Shown in pieces: positions 22,670 to 35,915 of a DNA stretch of 64,000 nt (positions are counted from its first letter, which is position 1; each line of letters starts with the position of its first letter). The stretch spans positions 722,483 to 786,482 of the forward strand of contig JACEVL010000145.1 in NCBI GenBank assembly GCA_020284085.1. Direction: 5' to 3'. The notes below the pieces were generated by a model. The model saw only the letters and a program-made list of their open reading frames with translations. It was not told where the DNA came from and made no database searches. The position numbers and the translations under genes were made by a program. Source of the stretch: Aporrectodea caliginosa. Lineage: Eukaryota; Annelida; Clitellata; Crassiclitellata; Lumbricidae.

Positions 22670-23340
22670 TACGATTTAAAGGTGTATTTGAGTACTTTGA
22701 GACATCTTACGTAGGGTTTTCATGTCTGACAGCTAAATGGTTAGTTTGTTACTGTTTAATAACTATGTGTCATAGTAAACAAATTAACGTCTCCCTCAGG
22801 CTTAATCTTCTCTTGGGTTTGGCACTGATAAAGTATGAGAAGTGGCGGAGTTAGAGATAAAAGAAAGCACTGTAACGACAATTTATTGAACAATATAAAA
22901 ATCACAAAAGCGCTCAAATCTATTAATCGGGCACTATTCAATTCTCCTAATATTATGTTTAATAGCTTTCTTCGGATTCTATAATAGAATAATCGTCATA
23001 TATAATCGTATAATCATAAGCAGTATTTGAGATGAGAACTGAAGACCGAAATAATGGCGTCTGGGATTAGAGAAGATCGTCTTTGGATTTTTATTCAATA
23101 CGTTTCGGATTATTCAGTCATTATCAAGTGTAAAAAAGTATTAATTACACACCTCTTTTAAGGTTGATGTTTGTCTTATAAGTAGACGCAGGACCTTGAA
23201 CCTGTATTATGACAGATCCATTAGGCCTATCGAGTGCAAAACCTTCTACGTAACTAAATTCATCCTGATTTAACATATCACATGAATATATTTCATTGAG
23301 AGTTGGATGAATTATTTCCATTTCAACCGTTTTGTTAAAC
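22670..23340 (+). repeat. Unit U copy, shortened
   Basis: The start at 'gatttaaaggtgta' and the modules to 22860 match 21140-21340. The middle is deleted, and 22870-23190 match 21700-21970. It lies before the second ORF copy, as unit U does at 21-22 kb. Confidence 0.65.
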
Positions 23341-23880
23341 GTTTTCGATCCTGATTGGTCAGTTTTAATCGTACAAAGTCGAAAGATTATTTTCTTCCTC
23401 AAAACTCAATTTAACACTTTCAAAGTGAAGCAAATTAATAGTAACTTCAACTCGTGAAATGCCTACGAAACATAGGCTGAAATGGCTGTTGAATGTGCCC
23501 ATCAGTTTTTCCGGATGCTCTTTTAATTCAACATATAAGACACCTCCGGTCTTGTCTTTTTCTTGATCGCAGATAAAATCTACATATCTTACTCAGACCA
23601 TAAAAATTATCTTAAGCTGATAAGACGGAAGATGAACATTATGCTCTTTTCAAACATCAACAGATTGCGGCGAATGCAGAAACGATCTTAAGCAAAACGA
23701 AATCGATCGAAATGAAATCATAGCAAGGAATACAGACGATATCTAAATCCTTCGAATCAACTCAACGGCCTGCAGAATCAACGTAAGGAAAGAGAATGCA
23801 AGAGAAGAGGTGTGCCGGAATCAGTAGATTGGTTAGAGGAAGACATCCACCTAAACCTGCTGAAAAACATGGCCGTTAAA
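23341..23880 (+). pseudogene. Broken paralog of the 22267 ORF with longer 3' part
   Basis: The start (MPTKHRLK at 23458), a central IYISYSDH and a QQIAANAETI segment correspond to the 22267 ORF but are separated by frameshifts and stops. It continues into a segment (about 23760-23877) reading NQLNGLQNQRKE, then RRGVPESVDWLEED and LNLLKN. That arrangement is reminiscent of LINE ORF1 coiled-coil to RNA-binding transitions (LEN-RR--I-GVPE). The LLKN part recurs at 13690 and 17970. It is non-functional, and the LINE ORF1 link is tentative. Confidence 0.4.
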
Positions 23881-26150
23881 GTCAACCGTAGTTGGTAGTT
23901 TGTAGTTACATAGCAAGGAAAGGATTGTCACTGACCGAAATTAAATACAAATAATTATATAGTGCGCGAGAGAAGAGATTAAAAGGTGTCGTAATGCCGT
24001 GATTTAGATTTTGTAGGAGGTAAACCAAGTGATGAATATTTATTTGTCCGTAGTTTAACGTCGTCTTATGACATCAAAGGCCGATGAATACTCGAAAACT
24101 ATCCTTATATAGCCTCACAAATTGACTATTTAATGGTGTTTAATTTGAGCCGTGTATTTCGGTGCTTTGAGACATTTCCATACAGTTACATGATTCGATA
24201 GTTACTGTTTACAAAGACGTGTCATAAAAAAAAGATTAGCGTCGCCCTCTCCCTGTACCTTATCTTGGGTTTGGCACTACCAAAGTATGGCCAGTGGCGA
24301 AGTTGCGACATCTTAAAATTTTGAAGAATTCTCACGTATTTTTTCTATATTGCGCAATTGCATGATGCAGCCTTTATATACACTTTTTAAGTTCATACCA
24401 TCCTCGTTTCTCAGGGCTTGGGACTGGCATTACCACAGGTAGCGTAGTGGCGGAGTTATTTTCGAGTTTTCAATGAAAGAGCATAATAATTATTATGAGC
24501 TCTAAAACAAATTATGTAAGGTGTCTAAGCAGTGCCTAATACTCACCGTAAGGCTACTTGTCGACATGTTTATATTATTCCATTTAACCATTAACTAAGT
24601 GTTGTCCATTGTTTAGCAATTTCTTATAACGTTGAACCTGCCTTGTCAGCCACCGGTTATAAACGCAAATTGGTGACTGAACGAAATTTACTTACATATA
24701 GTCTATGTTAGATACAATAAAAAGGTGTTTAAATAAAGCTTCACGCTTAAGTGCTTCACCACGTTTGGTATACAATTTTTTCCAACTACTTCTATTAATG
24801 TAATTAATACAACATTGCCGCTTAAAAAATTGTCCATTTGTTACATTTGTTGTTCTTGGCGCTATTCACTTAAGAAACTCTTGACCAAGTGACGCTTCCT
24901 TCCTACGTAAGTCCCTACCTGGCGCCAATCGTAGTAACAGTGGCGGAAATGGTAGTAGTTGTAGTTTTATTGTTATAGTTTTCAGTGTTTTAATCGACAA
25001 AGTTTGGCTGCCATGGCACTTTACTTGGATCTTCGCATTACATCGAATTCACACATAGCTTAAGTCTGTACAATGTAAGTAACAAACGATCTAACTAACG
25101 GTGCCTAAACTGAGCCGCGCTTTTGATGTGTCTTACGAAATCTGACGAAAATTTCATTTCTCGATAACTCCACAAAATCATTCTTCAGTTTTTTAACGCG
25201 GCCTCTGAAAAAGAGATGAAGGGCGTTGTTCATCAGAGATACAAAGAATTTATAAATCCATATCTAATTACGTTCATGGAATGTTCAAATGTGTAGCCTT
25301 AAGGTCCGTTGTTCAATGTTCGTTGTTCAATGTTCGTTTTCATTGACAAGTATCTGCAAGTTGTTCTGGATAGCTTTAGCATAATAATATTTTGTGGATG
25401 ATGTCCAGGCCGTAGGTTTGAGTGCTAGTCGAAACAAATTGCGTGCATTCTTACATTGAACAATAGTTGGCTACATTGGTTATTTGCTGTTTAACAACAC
25501 TCTGTCAAGACAACGATGATTAGCGTCCTCCTCCTACGTTCTCAAGGCGTGGGACTGGCACTGCCAGTGTACGCGCAATGGCGCAGTCAATAGCTCAATA
25601 AAATTCCGCCATGTTTGAGTTATCAGCGACATCAATACGTCGAGATTTCTATTTCCTGCTTCCATTAACACAACATTTTATGGCTGCCAGGATCGTTAAC
25701 GTAGACCATACTTGATACAATGGAGTCGATACGAGGACAATCTTTTACAATTAACGATTACGTAGTTTCAGTTTGACGACACTACGTGATAACAAAGAGA
25801 ATTAACCTTGTTTATTTGTATCGCATCCTAGCAAGGAAGCATTTCTGAGTTAGTAACGATTGCGCGAGACAGAAATTTTTGCCCTGAAGGTAGTAACGTA
25901 ATGATGTAAGATCAGGTAATATAGTCAGTGAAATTAGCTAGATAGGGGTGTCTAAGTGAGCCACACGTTTTGGGGCTTTGCGACACTTTGCGACACTTTG
26001 CGTACATATTTCTTTAGCCGATGGTTCAATAAATCTAATAAATGCAATATTGATCGGTTAGAAATGTGTCCATTGGCAGCAGTTTTTGTCTATTTGGTAT
26101 TATTCGCAGTGCAATAAATACCGGACCGAAAAATTTATTGAATTATAGCG
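23881..26150. other. Mosaic repeat DNA without genes
   Basis: No coding region is seen. Recurring modules occur near 23984, 24133, 24211, 24721, 25497 and 25765. The 25140-25260 block parallels 2440-2560 ('ttcatttctcgataac', 'gagatacaaagaatttataa'). Confidence 0.5.
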
Positions 26151-26169
26151 CCATAATTGACGATTATTA

Positions 26170-26400
26170 GCATATGTATGTATGTATGTATGAGCACTTG
26201 TTATAGCGCCCCTTCAAGATTTCTACTCAGAGGCGCTCCCGACTACAGCGCGGACACTGAATCGGAGTTTCACGCCGAAGCGCATGAGTAATTGCCAGTG
26301 AAGGACTTGCCCAGGGTCCCTACGCGGCGGCTTGAGGTGGATTCGAACCCCCAACCCTCCGGCTGCAAGGCACCGAACATACCCCTACACCACCGCATAG
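26170..26400 (-). mobile_element. tRNA-derived SINE S1, near full-length
   Basis: Minus strand: TGGTGTAGGGGTATG and GGTTCGAATCC promoter boxes, the conserved body, the AGCGCC...GGCGCT 3' hairpin, AACAAGTG, then a tail of CATA units (26172-26192). The tail differs from the AATAC tail of other copies. Confidence 0.85.
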
Positions 26401-26559
26401 CTTTTCTTATCATTGAATTTTTATCCCGGACCAGTACCACCCGCAGACGGCAGCGGTGTAATTTCTACTAATGATTAAGTAGTTCCGTAGCTTTTACTTA
26501 ACGACGTTCTTTCATTTATTCATTTTATTTAACGACGTTCTTTCATAAAAGTCAAAACA

Positions 26560-27000
26560 TGAGCTGATCCTCAGTTCTACTTCGTAAGCTGCAATGGCTT
26601 CCTGTTGAATTCAGAATAAAATTTAAATTCGTCTGTTTGAACCTATAAAGCCCTCAGCAACAGCACACCTACCTATATTCATGCACTACTAACTCCTTAC
26701 ATCCTTCCTCGTTTCCTGCGATCATCAAGCACAGGTCTTTTAGCTGAGCCACGATGCAGAACAGTTTTCGGCTCTAGTGCATTCTATGCCTCTGCTCCAA
26801 AGGAATGGAATCGACTACCACTCTCTCTTCGTAGCTCAAATTCACTTCCTTCAAAAAGCGACTTAAAACTCACGATTTCTCCTTGGCTTTCATAGATTTG
26901 GAAATCTAAGTGCATCTTCTTCTGGCGTCTGGCTATCCGCGCCTCAGATTCACATTACGGTGTAACCTTGCGCGCGTTAAAAATTTATTTATTATTATTA
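26560..27000 (+). pseudogene. LINE reverse transcriptase C-terminal relic
   Basis: Across frames the plus strand retains LRKLQWLPVEFRIKFK, then residues equivalent to a TYI-LL--Y-P-R-LRSS stretch, and FKKRLKTHDFSLAF. The LxWLPV and LKTH motifs mark the CR1/L2-type polymerase end. It is interrupted by frameshifts and stops and ends in a TTA run near 26983-27000. Confidence 0.7.
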
Positions 27001-27090
27001 AGATATACTGGCTAATTTAGATTATTGCGACTACTATGATGTGTGTACACCAAAATGCGGTTAGCAGTTGGTTTATTAAGGGATATTCTC

Positions 27091-27121
<31 letters not shown>

Positions 27122-28677
27122 ATAAAACAGTAGGGAGTGGTGGAGTTAGATTGGCTACGTTTGCACGAAAAGATCGAGTCATATAAAAGCAAAATTATTA
27201 TCGTTTAGTACATATAGCGCTAAGAATTAAAAAAGGGGAAATAACAGTGTTGACAATTATACAAGGCTTTCCTTATTGTGATTAGCTCCATGTGATACTA
27301 TACGACGTCTTTAAACTACTGGGATACTAGTGTCGCTTGGATGTGGTGAGGTCGACGTCAACGGGCTTAATATGACATTGTAGTAAAACACTGGAAAGAA
27401 AAACTATGTCCTTACACACCTCAAAAACGGTTGCAAATGATGTTATAAATTTAGCATACGCTAAAGGACGCACACCTCATCCGATCATTCTCTATAATAA
27501 AGCTACTGTAACAGTTGACGTTAACGGCTTTGTCAGCCATAAATCTCGTTTAATACACGAAACTAAAAGTGAAGGAAAAATCATTTCGCCAATGGCAGTA
27601 CACTAGAAGTGCCAGTCCCAAGCCTGGAAATAAAAGGGGTGCGACGTTTAATCGACTTTGTCATGACGAAGCGTTGCAAAACAGTAACTAGATGTCAATG
27701 AACAATTCTGTCTTTCCTCTGATATGCGTGCGATTTCCTTGAAGTCTCTGACGAGTTACGATGCCCATTGCAATTTTCGCTTCTTTTCTTTACCGCTGTT
27801 TTTTGGATGAACGATTACTTTTCCCACTCTGGGCTGGCATTAGCTCGCCTGTTGAAAGAGTCAGACCCGGAGTGAATCGAACGTCCGTTGATACCTATAT
27901 CGAATGATAAAGCAAAGATCTCCCAAAGATTTCACAGCAACAATATGACATGGCGTCGGAACCAAACTATTTAATATGTCCAAAGAAACGAAATTAATCA
28001 GAATTTCTTCGAACAGTTTCATCGTTCGTATGGCATAATACGGCGTGCACTGAATATTAAAATCGTGGGTCCAAAGTTTAATGACATCTTATGACAACAA
28101 AAGCCGTTGACGTTACGAACAGCTTTCTTATGGCTTCGTAAACATCGACCGTACTTAAAATATTGGGAGCACCGTCAGGAATTATTATTAAGTAACGAAA
28201 ATTGCAAATGTATAGATTTGAGAACAAACGATTTAAAGGTGTAGTTACTGTAAGCGTTTAGCGACATCTTACGTTCAGGTTTTTAGTTTTCTCCGTTGTT
28301 TGGCAACGTCATCTGGCATAGAGAGCGGTTAACGTCAACTGTACTTCACTTTTTTATAACATAGAGAAAAATGATGACAGTAACTAATTTAATGAAATGA
28401 GAATAGAAGTAGTTTCTGAAATAATCGATTAAAAGGTGTTTAAATGCAGTGTAAGGCTTAAATATAAATCCTAGGAAAAACTTAATTCGAAGCTGATGAA
28501 TTCACAAGATGAAATGATGATGAGATACAATGATGCTACCAGTGATATTAATGACGAAAAGATGCGACGATGATGCTGGCAATGCTTTTATCCTTAATAC
28601 CGATCATACTGATGACTCGGATGAGAAACTGACGATGAAATGTGGTGATAATGCTGGCAACAACCTTCTTCATAAAA

Positions 28678-28713
<36 letters not shown>

Positions 28714-28881
28714 CAAAGCGTCGGTCAAAGACGATGATCTCCCTACTTCACAGCTTTTCGAGAAACTTCGCCGATTTATAATTTACATTAGGCCTACATT
28801 TACATTAGGTTCGCCATTTGCTCGACTTATTGCTTTATGACTTGAAGATTACGCGAAGATTAGAAGATTACCATTATAATT
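27001..28881. other. Mosaic repeat DNA with microsatellites
   Basis: A (CTTA)n array lies at 27086-27121, probably a retroelement tail (it follows 'ggtttattaagggatattct'), and an (ATA)n array lies at 28681-28713. Reverse-oriented modules occur near 27611, and an AACGAC-like hairpin module is at 28077-28118. The ORF at 27406-27606 has no identifiable domain, so I see no gene. Confidence 0.5.
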
Positions 28882-29720
28882 GTGGTTAATGAAAAGTCCC
28901 ATTATATTAGTTTAGCAATACGCGATTTAAAGGTGTTTAAACAATGCTGTGTATTTGAGTGATTTGCTATGTCTTACGTAGGCTTTGATTTTTGAATGGT
29001 TATACGATTAGTTAGTTACTGATTAACACCGCGTCGCCCTCATTCTTTATCTGCTCTTAGATTTTGCACTACCAAAGTATGAGCTGTGGCGTACTTGGAG
29101 ATGGGATCAGTGTAGTGACATCTTTTGGCAGCAAAATCTGTTGACGTCGATGGTCAAATTTTTTTAACAGTTCTCACGATGGAAACTGCAAATACCGTCA
29201 TGTGTGATTTTTGTAACAAAAAATCGCAGAAGTGTCGAAAAGCAGTAAAATCTATTAACCTCTTCTTTCAAAGAACATAATACTTCTATTTATATCTCGG
29301 TCAATAGCTTTCGACCGACTCTGTATTATCGTCAGCAGTATTTTTTAGGTGATAACTGGAAACTAAAAAAATGGGATCTGAAATAATTATTGTCGAAAAT
29401 CGTTTGTTTTCTTGATGTTTTCAAATTTTGGGATTTTTCGTTGAGCAATGGTAACATCACTAGCTTGAGATGAGAGCTCTAGGAAGCGAGTCCTATTCCC
29501 TCTACCCTCTTAAAATGTCCACTCAGCCTTGCATTCACCAGATGGCGTTGATAAAATGCGTAGTAGGACGTGATGGGCGCCTTGCTTGGCTGCCGTATAC
29601 AGTTAAATTCGACTCCTGTAATATCTTGTGATCATCCGTTCATACTATGAATTGGAATTATACTGCGGTATGTCAGTTTGAATTGCAATAAACGAATATT
29701 GTTATTATTATCAGATAATC
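28882..29720 (+). repeat. Segmental duplication, partner of 38402-39245
   Basis: This is about 840 bp, highly similar and collinear with 38402-39245, covering unit U plus repeat D. It lies 9.5 kb from its partner in the same orientation. Confidence 0.8.
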
Positions 29721-29754
29721 AGTTGACAGCAGTATAAGTAATAACACGTGCACG

Positions 29755-31228
29755 TTGTAGGATCGATAAAAATGCTCTGGCATCGGCATCACTTACTGGA
29801 CAGTCCTGTAATGTGGTGAGAGACCTTGGGGTGCTTCTTGATGGTGGGCTTACGATGGCTGATCATGTGTCACATATCTCCAGGATTAGCTATTATGAGC
29901 TCAGGCAGATCCGAGTTATACGGAGAATGCTGTCTCTAAGCGCTGCGGCTGTGCTAATACACTCCTTCGTCCTCACACGTCTTGACTACTGTAATCAGGG
30001 ATGGGCAAATTACATGGTAAAATGTAATTGAATTACAAATTACAAATTACTTGGGAAAATGTAATTGAATTACAAATTACAAATTACTTTAGAAATTTGC
30101 TGGAAATTACAAATTACAAATTACGTAATTTCAATTACATCAAATTACAAATTACATACATAATTGTGATCAAGAAATTCAGTCGGGAAACACATGCTTT
30201 ATTTCCATTGTTCATATGTATTACACTGCTTGAAACTGTTTATTTAATTTTCTCTAAGAAGTAGCAACTGTTTGAACAAGTTATCGATAACAGACGTCTT
30301 TTTGACCTTACAATCATGCTTGCAAAACTATGAGACTATCTACCAGTGCAGATGAAGGACGTGCAGCATTAAATAGTATAGGCTAAATAATATCTTTAAA
30401 GTTATCTATGTGTGGTCTACAAAACATAGAAGTTAGGCTATAAGGGAGTTAGGCCTACTTCTCACTGGATCGATGCATCTACATAATACATTTGAGCGAT
30501 CTCAGTTGCCTTAAGTAGCAAGCAGATGTTTTGTTGGAGCATACATGCACGACGGAGTAGCGCAACTGTAATACATAATGAGTTCGGTCTAACACTTGAC
30601 AAAATTGCTGCTACCATTTCTGACAATGGCTTCAATTTTGTGAAAGCATTCAAAGAGTTCAGTGTTGCTATCGTTCATTCCAGAGATACAATAGTGATGG
30701 TGATCAAGATAAGGAAAAGATGCTTTCAAAACTGCTCTGGTTGTGGAGTCTCTCTAGTTTTCTTCTCAAAGTAATTGATTTTACAGATGTAATTTGAAAT
30801 TACAAATTACATGAAAAAATGTAATTCAATTACAAATTACAAATTACATTGATCCAGAGCAACAAATTACAAATTACCAATTACAATTGTAATTCAAATT
30901 ACGTAATTTCAATTACATCAATTAAATTACTGCCCATCCCTGACTGTAATGGGGTCCTCCTGGGCCTCCCTGAGTTCCGTCTTCATCAACTTCAGCTCGT
31001 TCAGAATGCAGCAGCCATACTTCTGGCTGATCTACCGAGATATTCACACATATCTGACTACATGCGACGTGAGCTCCACTGGCTTCCAGTTGCTGATCGT
31101 GTGCAATTCAAAATTGCTACGCTGGTTTGGAAGGCTACGACTGGTACTGCACCGGGCTACATTGCTGAATAGTGCCTTCCATTTGGCACTCAAACTGGTC
31201 GGCAGGCTCTTGGGTCTGCCTCGCATAT
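29755..31228 (+). pseudogene. CR1-like LINE reverse transcriptase, split by a hAT
   Basis: The left part (to 29995) reads VRDLGVLLDGGLTMADHV, then AAAVLIHSFVLTRLDYCN. The right part (from 30951) resumes GVLLGLPEFRLHQLQLV, NAAAILLADLPRYSH and RELHWLPVADRVQFKIA. Together these are the thumb and C-terminal region of a CR1-group polymerase; the catalytic YADD region upstream is absent (5'-truncated). The two halves lie on either side of a hAT element with target duplication ACTGTAAT. The right end decays after YIAE into (TAA)n. Confidence 0.85.
29996..30942 (+). mobile_element. hAT element, internally deleted, with transposase relic
   Basis: It has ends CAGGGATGGGCA and its complement, and an 8-bp target duplication ACTGTAAT (29988-29995, 30943-30950). 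Subterminal regions are rich in 'aattacaaattac' repeats on both sides (30007-30165 and 30790-30930). The interior frame at 30526-30774 contains HNEFGLTLDKIAATISDNG then FNFVKAFKEF, resembling the catalytic TDNGSNFVKA region of hAT transposases. Most of the transposase is missing, so it cannot move itself. Confidence 0.85.
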
Positions 31229-31231
31229 AAA

Positions 31232-31317
<86 letters not shown>
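31229..31317. repeat. (TAA)n microsatellite
   Basis: About 29 TAA units lie between the end of the split LINE and the 3' end of a minus-strand SINE, probably fused retroelement tails. Confidence 0.95.
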
Positions 31318-31318
<1 letters not shown>

Positions 31319-31535
31319 CTTTTCTTTATTAAGCGCCTGACAAACGCACTGCACTGTACATTTACATGTTATGCAATTGAACAATCTTAACTACTAACAG
31401 AACAGACAGCCTGCAATACAACGGCGCTAATAGCAGCCTATAAAGCATATCCGCCCTACGGGACTCAAACTCGGTACCTCTCGCTCTCTACGCCAGATGT
31501 TATCCAATGCGCTATCGGGCTGAGCTAGCTGAGCT
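31318..31535 (-). mobile_element. tRNA-derived SINE S2
   Basis: Minus strand: TAGCTCAGCCCGATAGCGCA (box A) and GAGTTTGAGTCCC (box B), an unrelated body, then GGCGCTTAATAAAGAAAAGA and a TTA tail. The same terminus, truncated, is at 17236-17267. Acceptor pairing is lacking, so it is not a tRNA gene. Confidence 0.7.
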
Positions 31536-33281
31536 AGTCTCCCTCTCTGTTCCGCAAGCGATTAAAGAAGTCTATTTTGTTTGAACGAGGTTTATCTTTG
31601 TTGCGTCGGGGGAACTACTGGTAAGTTTTTCTTTGAAGTTGCGCTTTACAAAGTTTCGTTTGTGTTATATGTTATGCTATGTCCTTCCTTCTTTTAAGTT
31701 TTACGCAATGAATTGACCCTTTATCGCTGGAGAATTCTGGAGAATACAATCTCTCCGTTTTCTTTATCGGGGCCTATTATATTGATCTTCTGTTCATCAT
31801 CATCAATAACCATGGGCTAAGTGCCCATAGGTGTCCGATGCCATCTTCACAATGTCTCTCCATTCGAGTCTGTTCTGAGCCGCATGACTCCCAGTTTCTG
31901 CAGATCTTTTCCACACCACTCATCAATGTCATCCGTCCATTCTCTATGTGGTCAGCCTCTTTTGCTCGTACCCTCCATTATTTCAAACACCAAGCCCTTG
32001 ATCTTTTATTGTCGCTTGTTTTCGATAAATGCTCAGCTCTTACACTTTAAGGTTTAGAAGCTTACGAGCACGACCGCCAAACAGTTGCAGCTTGGATACA
32101 GAATTCGATAATCACTAGCGATAAAAAATTTGATAATGGCAATTACCAAAAAAAAACAGCAAAAGGGGTTAGCTAGGTTCATCTTGAAGGAAACCGAGGC
32201 TACAGTTCAGCTGTTGAGAAGTGAATTGAATGTCGAATGATAAGAAAAGATCACTCAATTATCTTGCAGCGATAATATGTTATGATAGTAATATAACATG
32301 GCGTCGGAAACGAACTATTTCATGTGTCTAAACAGACGAAATTAACCGTAGTTTCTATGAACAGTTCACCCTCCGTATGGTATAATACGAACTGCACTGA
32401 ATTTTTAATCGTGGATCCATAGTTTAACGACATTTTATGACAACAAACGCCGTTGACGTCATTAGAATTTATTTTGAGCAGTTCTAAGCGTTTGTATATG
32501 AACTAAAATTACATATAGTTTCGTGTCTGACCAGAGCTCTCAGTGTAAGCCGTAGTTTTGAATATTAAGCGACATCTTACGTGAAGTTGTCTGTGTACCT
32601 TGTTTAATAGCATCCTTTGGCTTCCGTTACCGTAAGCGTCAACCATGCTTGAAATATTGGGGCCATCGGTGAAATTAATTAATTTAACGAAAGTTGCAAA
32701 TATATAGTGTTGCTAATAAACGATTTAAAGGTATCTAAATGGTGTGTTGATTGTAAGCGCTTAGCGACATCTTGCGTTTTTAGTTTACTCTCCCTTAGTT
32801 GTGGTGCCCGTTATAAGCAACTCCTTATGACATGATGTCAATCGTACTTGACTTATTTACAACATTGAGAAAAAATAGTAAGTAATTTAACGAAATGAGA
32901 ATAGAAGTAGTTTCTTATAGAAGCGATTAAAAGGTGTTTAAATGCAATCGTACGTTTGAGTGCTTACGACATTTTGCATGCATTTCTTTACCCATATTCC
33001 AATTATTCCCACGTGGCTATTATTATGCAGAGAACCTCGTCTTTTCTCGGGTTGTGGTTTATGTTGAAGACTACGAGACTTAGCAGGCGCTAACAGATTC
33101 TAGATTCAGACAGACATACTATTACTATTAACGATACGGCAAAGGCTGGAGCAGTGACCCTGTTTCTCAAATTAAATATCAGTTCCTCAACAGAAAAATG
33201 AAGACCATTTATTAGTGAACACTTGAAGGTTTATGTTCACTGAATACTTGAACATATTTCCTTTCAAAAGTGACTAAACAC
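31536..33281. other. Mosaic repeat DNA without genes
   Basis: The block near 31960-32200 matches the 18.6-kb and 51.4-kb repeats ('cgataaatgctcagctctta', 'acagaattcg'). Hairpin and 'aaaggtgttt' modules lie near 32418, 32727 and 32930. No gene is supported. Confidence 0.5.
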
Positions 33282-33503
<222 letters not shown>

Positions 33504-33561
33504 TAAAGTTTTACGACGCTGTGTGATAACAAAGACCACTAGCGTCGCCCTTCTCCTTTAT

Positions 33562-33993
33562 TGTAATTGTAATTGTAATCGAACATTTATATAGCGCTGC
33601 TCAAAAATCAGCAGCGCTGTCGACCTGCTTCAGTGCCTGAGTCAGGGTACAACAAAGTCTTAAGGCGTCTACGGAACTGGCAAGGTGAGAGGGCTAGTAA
33701 CTCAAAACGAAGAGACTGGGGAAGAGAGTTCCAAGCTGATGGGCCAACACGGGCAAAGCACCTAGAGTGGGCCGTAGCAGAGCGCATGCGAGGGACAACC
33801 ATAAGGCCACGGGTCGAAGATCGCAAAGAGGCCCTCGCAGCTAAGGAGGAGACAAAGGTGCAAAAAGACCTCAGATAGGATGGGGCCACCCGAACAAGGC
33901 AGTTACGCATGAGGAAAGGATTTTGAACTGTACCCGCTGTTGGATAGGGAGCAAGTGAATGGTATCCCGAATAGAGCCTGAGATATGGGAAAA
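33562..33993 (-). mobile_element. CR1/L2-like LINE 3' end, best-preserved
   Basis: It is flanked by CTTTAT (33556-33561 and 33994-33999). The minus-strand frame (from 33993, stop near 33608) reads YHSLAPYPTAGTVQNPFL, VVPRMRSATAHSRCFARV, GPSAWNSLPQSLRFELLA and FRRRLKTLL, a complete polymerase C-terminus without stops. The 3' hairpin has a perfect 9-bp stem (AGCGCTGCT/AGCAGCGCT), then TATATAAATGTTCG and an (ATTACA)n tail. It has split a unit-U hairpin module. Confidence 0.88.
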
Positions 33994-33999
33994 CTTTAT

Positions 34000-35030
34000 C
34001 CAGGTGCGGGACTGGCACTGTCAGAGTGCAAACAGTGGCGGAGTTAAAACACAGTAGTAGTTTCAGTTTAACGAAACTGTGTGATGTCGCCCTCCTCCTT
34101 TATCCAGGCTTGGGACTGGCACTGACAGAAAGCGATCAGTGGCGGAGTTAAATACAGTCGAATTTTGTCCCTTGCTTATAAAGCATCGTAACACAACATT
34201 TTAAACATGACTGTCTAAACAGATTGTCTAACTAGTATAGGCTGGATTGATGAATCCAACATGTAACGACATCTGACGGCAACAAAAGCCGCTGGCATCG
34301 ACAGTTCTCAGCTTTTCACTTAAAACGCAATTAGATGTAATTTCTGAGTTTATATACATGTAGCATAGTTAAGAAACGTTTTAAGGTGTCTAAGTTGGCA
34401 TTGCATAAACCAGCGTTGCAAACATCTGTTGGATCAAAGATACAAGTCCGGTTTCAAACATCAGGAAGACATTCGATGATGTTTAGAATAGAAACCACGT
34501 GAAAAAATGGATCTGTCATCTGTTAGAAAAAATATCCACTTTGTCCGTAAGTTTACAAAAGTGAAAAAATTCACGAGTCATGATGACCAAACTAATAAAT
34601 AAATAAATTATTATCGAGCCTTAATTGTCCATTAATAAGTCTGTACGACGCTGTGCATGACAAAGATGATTAGCCCTACCCTTCGCCTTACCCTGTGTGT
34701 TCCAATTCACGTTGTTATGCAGAGTTATCCTCCCGCCAACATTCGTCGTTCGTCCATGGCATACGACGACTGCTATGTCGACCGTCATTGAGCGCTTTGA
34801 GATCTTTTCTTATCATTCGATGTAGTTATCAACCGACGATCGATTCACAACGGACATTAGATTGCAATGGCCAGACTATAACCACCATTTTTAAGACAAC
34901 ATTTCGAATATATTGCGCCGTAAAGATACAATTTAAAGGTGTCGAAACTGTTCAAAGAAACTACCGTTAATTTCGTTTGATTAGACACAATAAATAGTAT
35001 GTTTCTGACGCCATAATGTGGTCATAATAT
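34000..35030. repeat. Mosaic repeat, two hairpin modules and family C
   Basis: Two adjacent copies of the 'ggactggcactg...cagtggcggagtta' module lie at about 34007-34045 and 34110-34150. The stretch 34640-34960 matches 4200-4400 and 35165-35280. No gene is seen. Confidence 0.55.
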
Positions 35031-35123
35031 TGTATTGTATTGTATTGTATTGTATTGTATTGTATTTGAACACTTGTTATAGCGCCCCTTCCAGATTTCC
35101 ATTCAGAGGCGCTCCCGACTACA
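35031..35123 (-). mobile_element. SINE S1 tail-only copy
   Basis: Minus strand: the GAGCGCCTC...GGGGCGCTA hairpin, AACAAGTGTTC and about seven AATAC units. No body or head is present. Confidence 0.75.
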
Positions 35124-35915
35124 TATCATTGTAGATCTATAGACTTTTAATTAATATAGGTATCAACCGACGATCGATTCACTCCAATCCTTAGCCTTAC
35201 AACAGCCGATCTATACAGCCATCGTTTCCTTCTTCCTGTGTTTTGTTGTTTACTCTAATTTTGTGCAACGTTTTACTCATTGACGCTAGAGAACGCTGGG
35301 GTTAAACTCTTCCGAGCCCTACAACCCAACAGTCGCCCTAACACGTCCTTAGCCGCCTTCGACCTGAAAGCTCATGATTGGTTAGCTGCTGTTTGTAACA
35401 GGCATTATTTGAGTCGCCCTCGGCCTTCAACCTGGCGCGGACTGTCACTGTCAGAGTATTGGAAATGGCGGAGTTTATTGGGTAGTAGGCCTAACTACTA
35501 ACTGGTTAACGACGCAGTGCATTGCCAGGGAAAGAGAGGTTGAGGACTTTTTACTGAAAAAATAACATATTACTCGTAAAACAAATTATTTACTTTGCTT
35601 AAATATTGGTCGTAGTTTTGATCTTTTATTGACATAATACGTAAAGGTTTATAATTATGTCTTTTACCATTAAGTCTTGTTCATTATTTAACAATGGCTG
35701 CCTCAAATCAACGTCAAATCTGTCTTATATGTGGCTAATTTTCAGCAATAAACTTAATTAGTAGTTGTTTCAGTTTAACGACACTATGTGATAACAAAGA
35801 TCATTGGCGTCACCCTCATCCTTTATCAGGGCTTGGGACTGGCACTGTCAGATTATGATCAGTGGCGTAGTTCAGGTTACGATTACGAGTCGCTCTCCTC
35901 CTTCATCCATGCTTT
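35124..35915. repeat. Mosaic repeat, family C copy
   Basis: It begins with 'atcaaccgacgatcgattcac' (recurs at 34829), runs through 'cgctagagaacgctg' and ends with two CGACGC/CGACAC-type modules. No gene is seen. Confidence 0.5.

Noticed and set aside
27406..27606. 66-residue gene
   Set aside because: No domain, no promoter-like context and not repeated elsewhere in a coding-like way.
31470..31535. Functional tRNA gene on the minus strand
   Set aside because: Promoter boxes are degraded and the acceptor stem is absent; it is the head of SINE S2.
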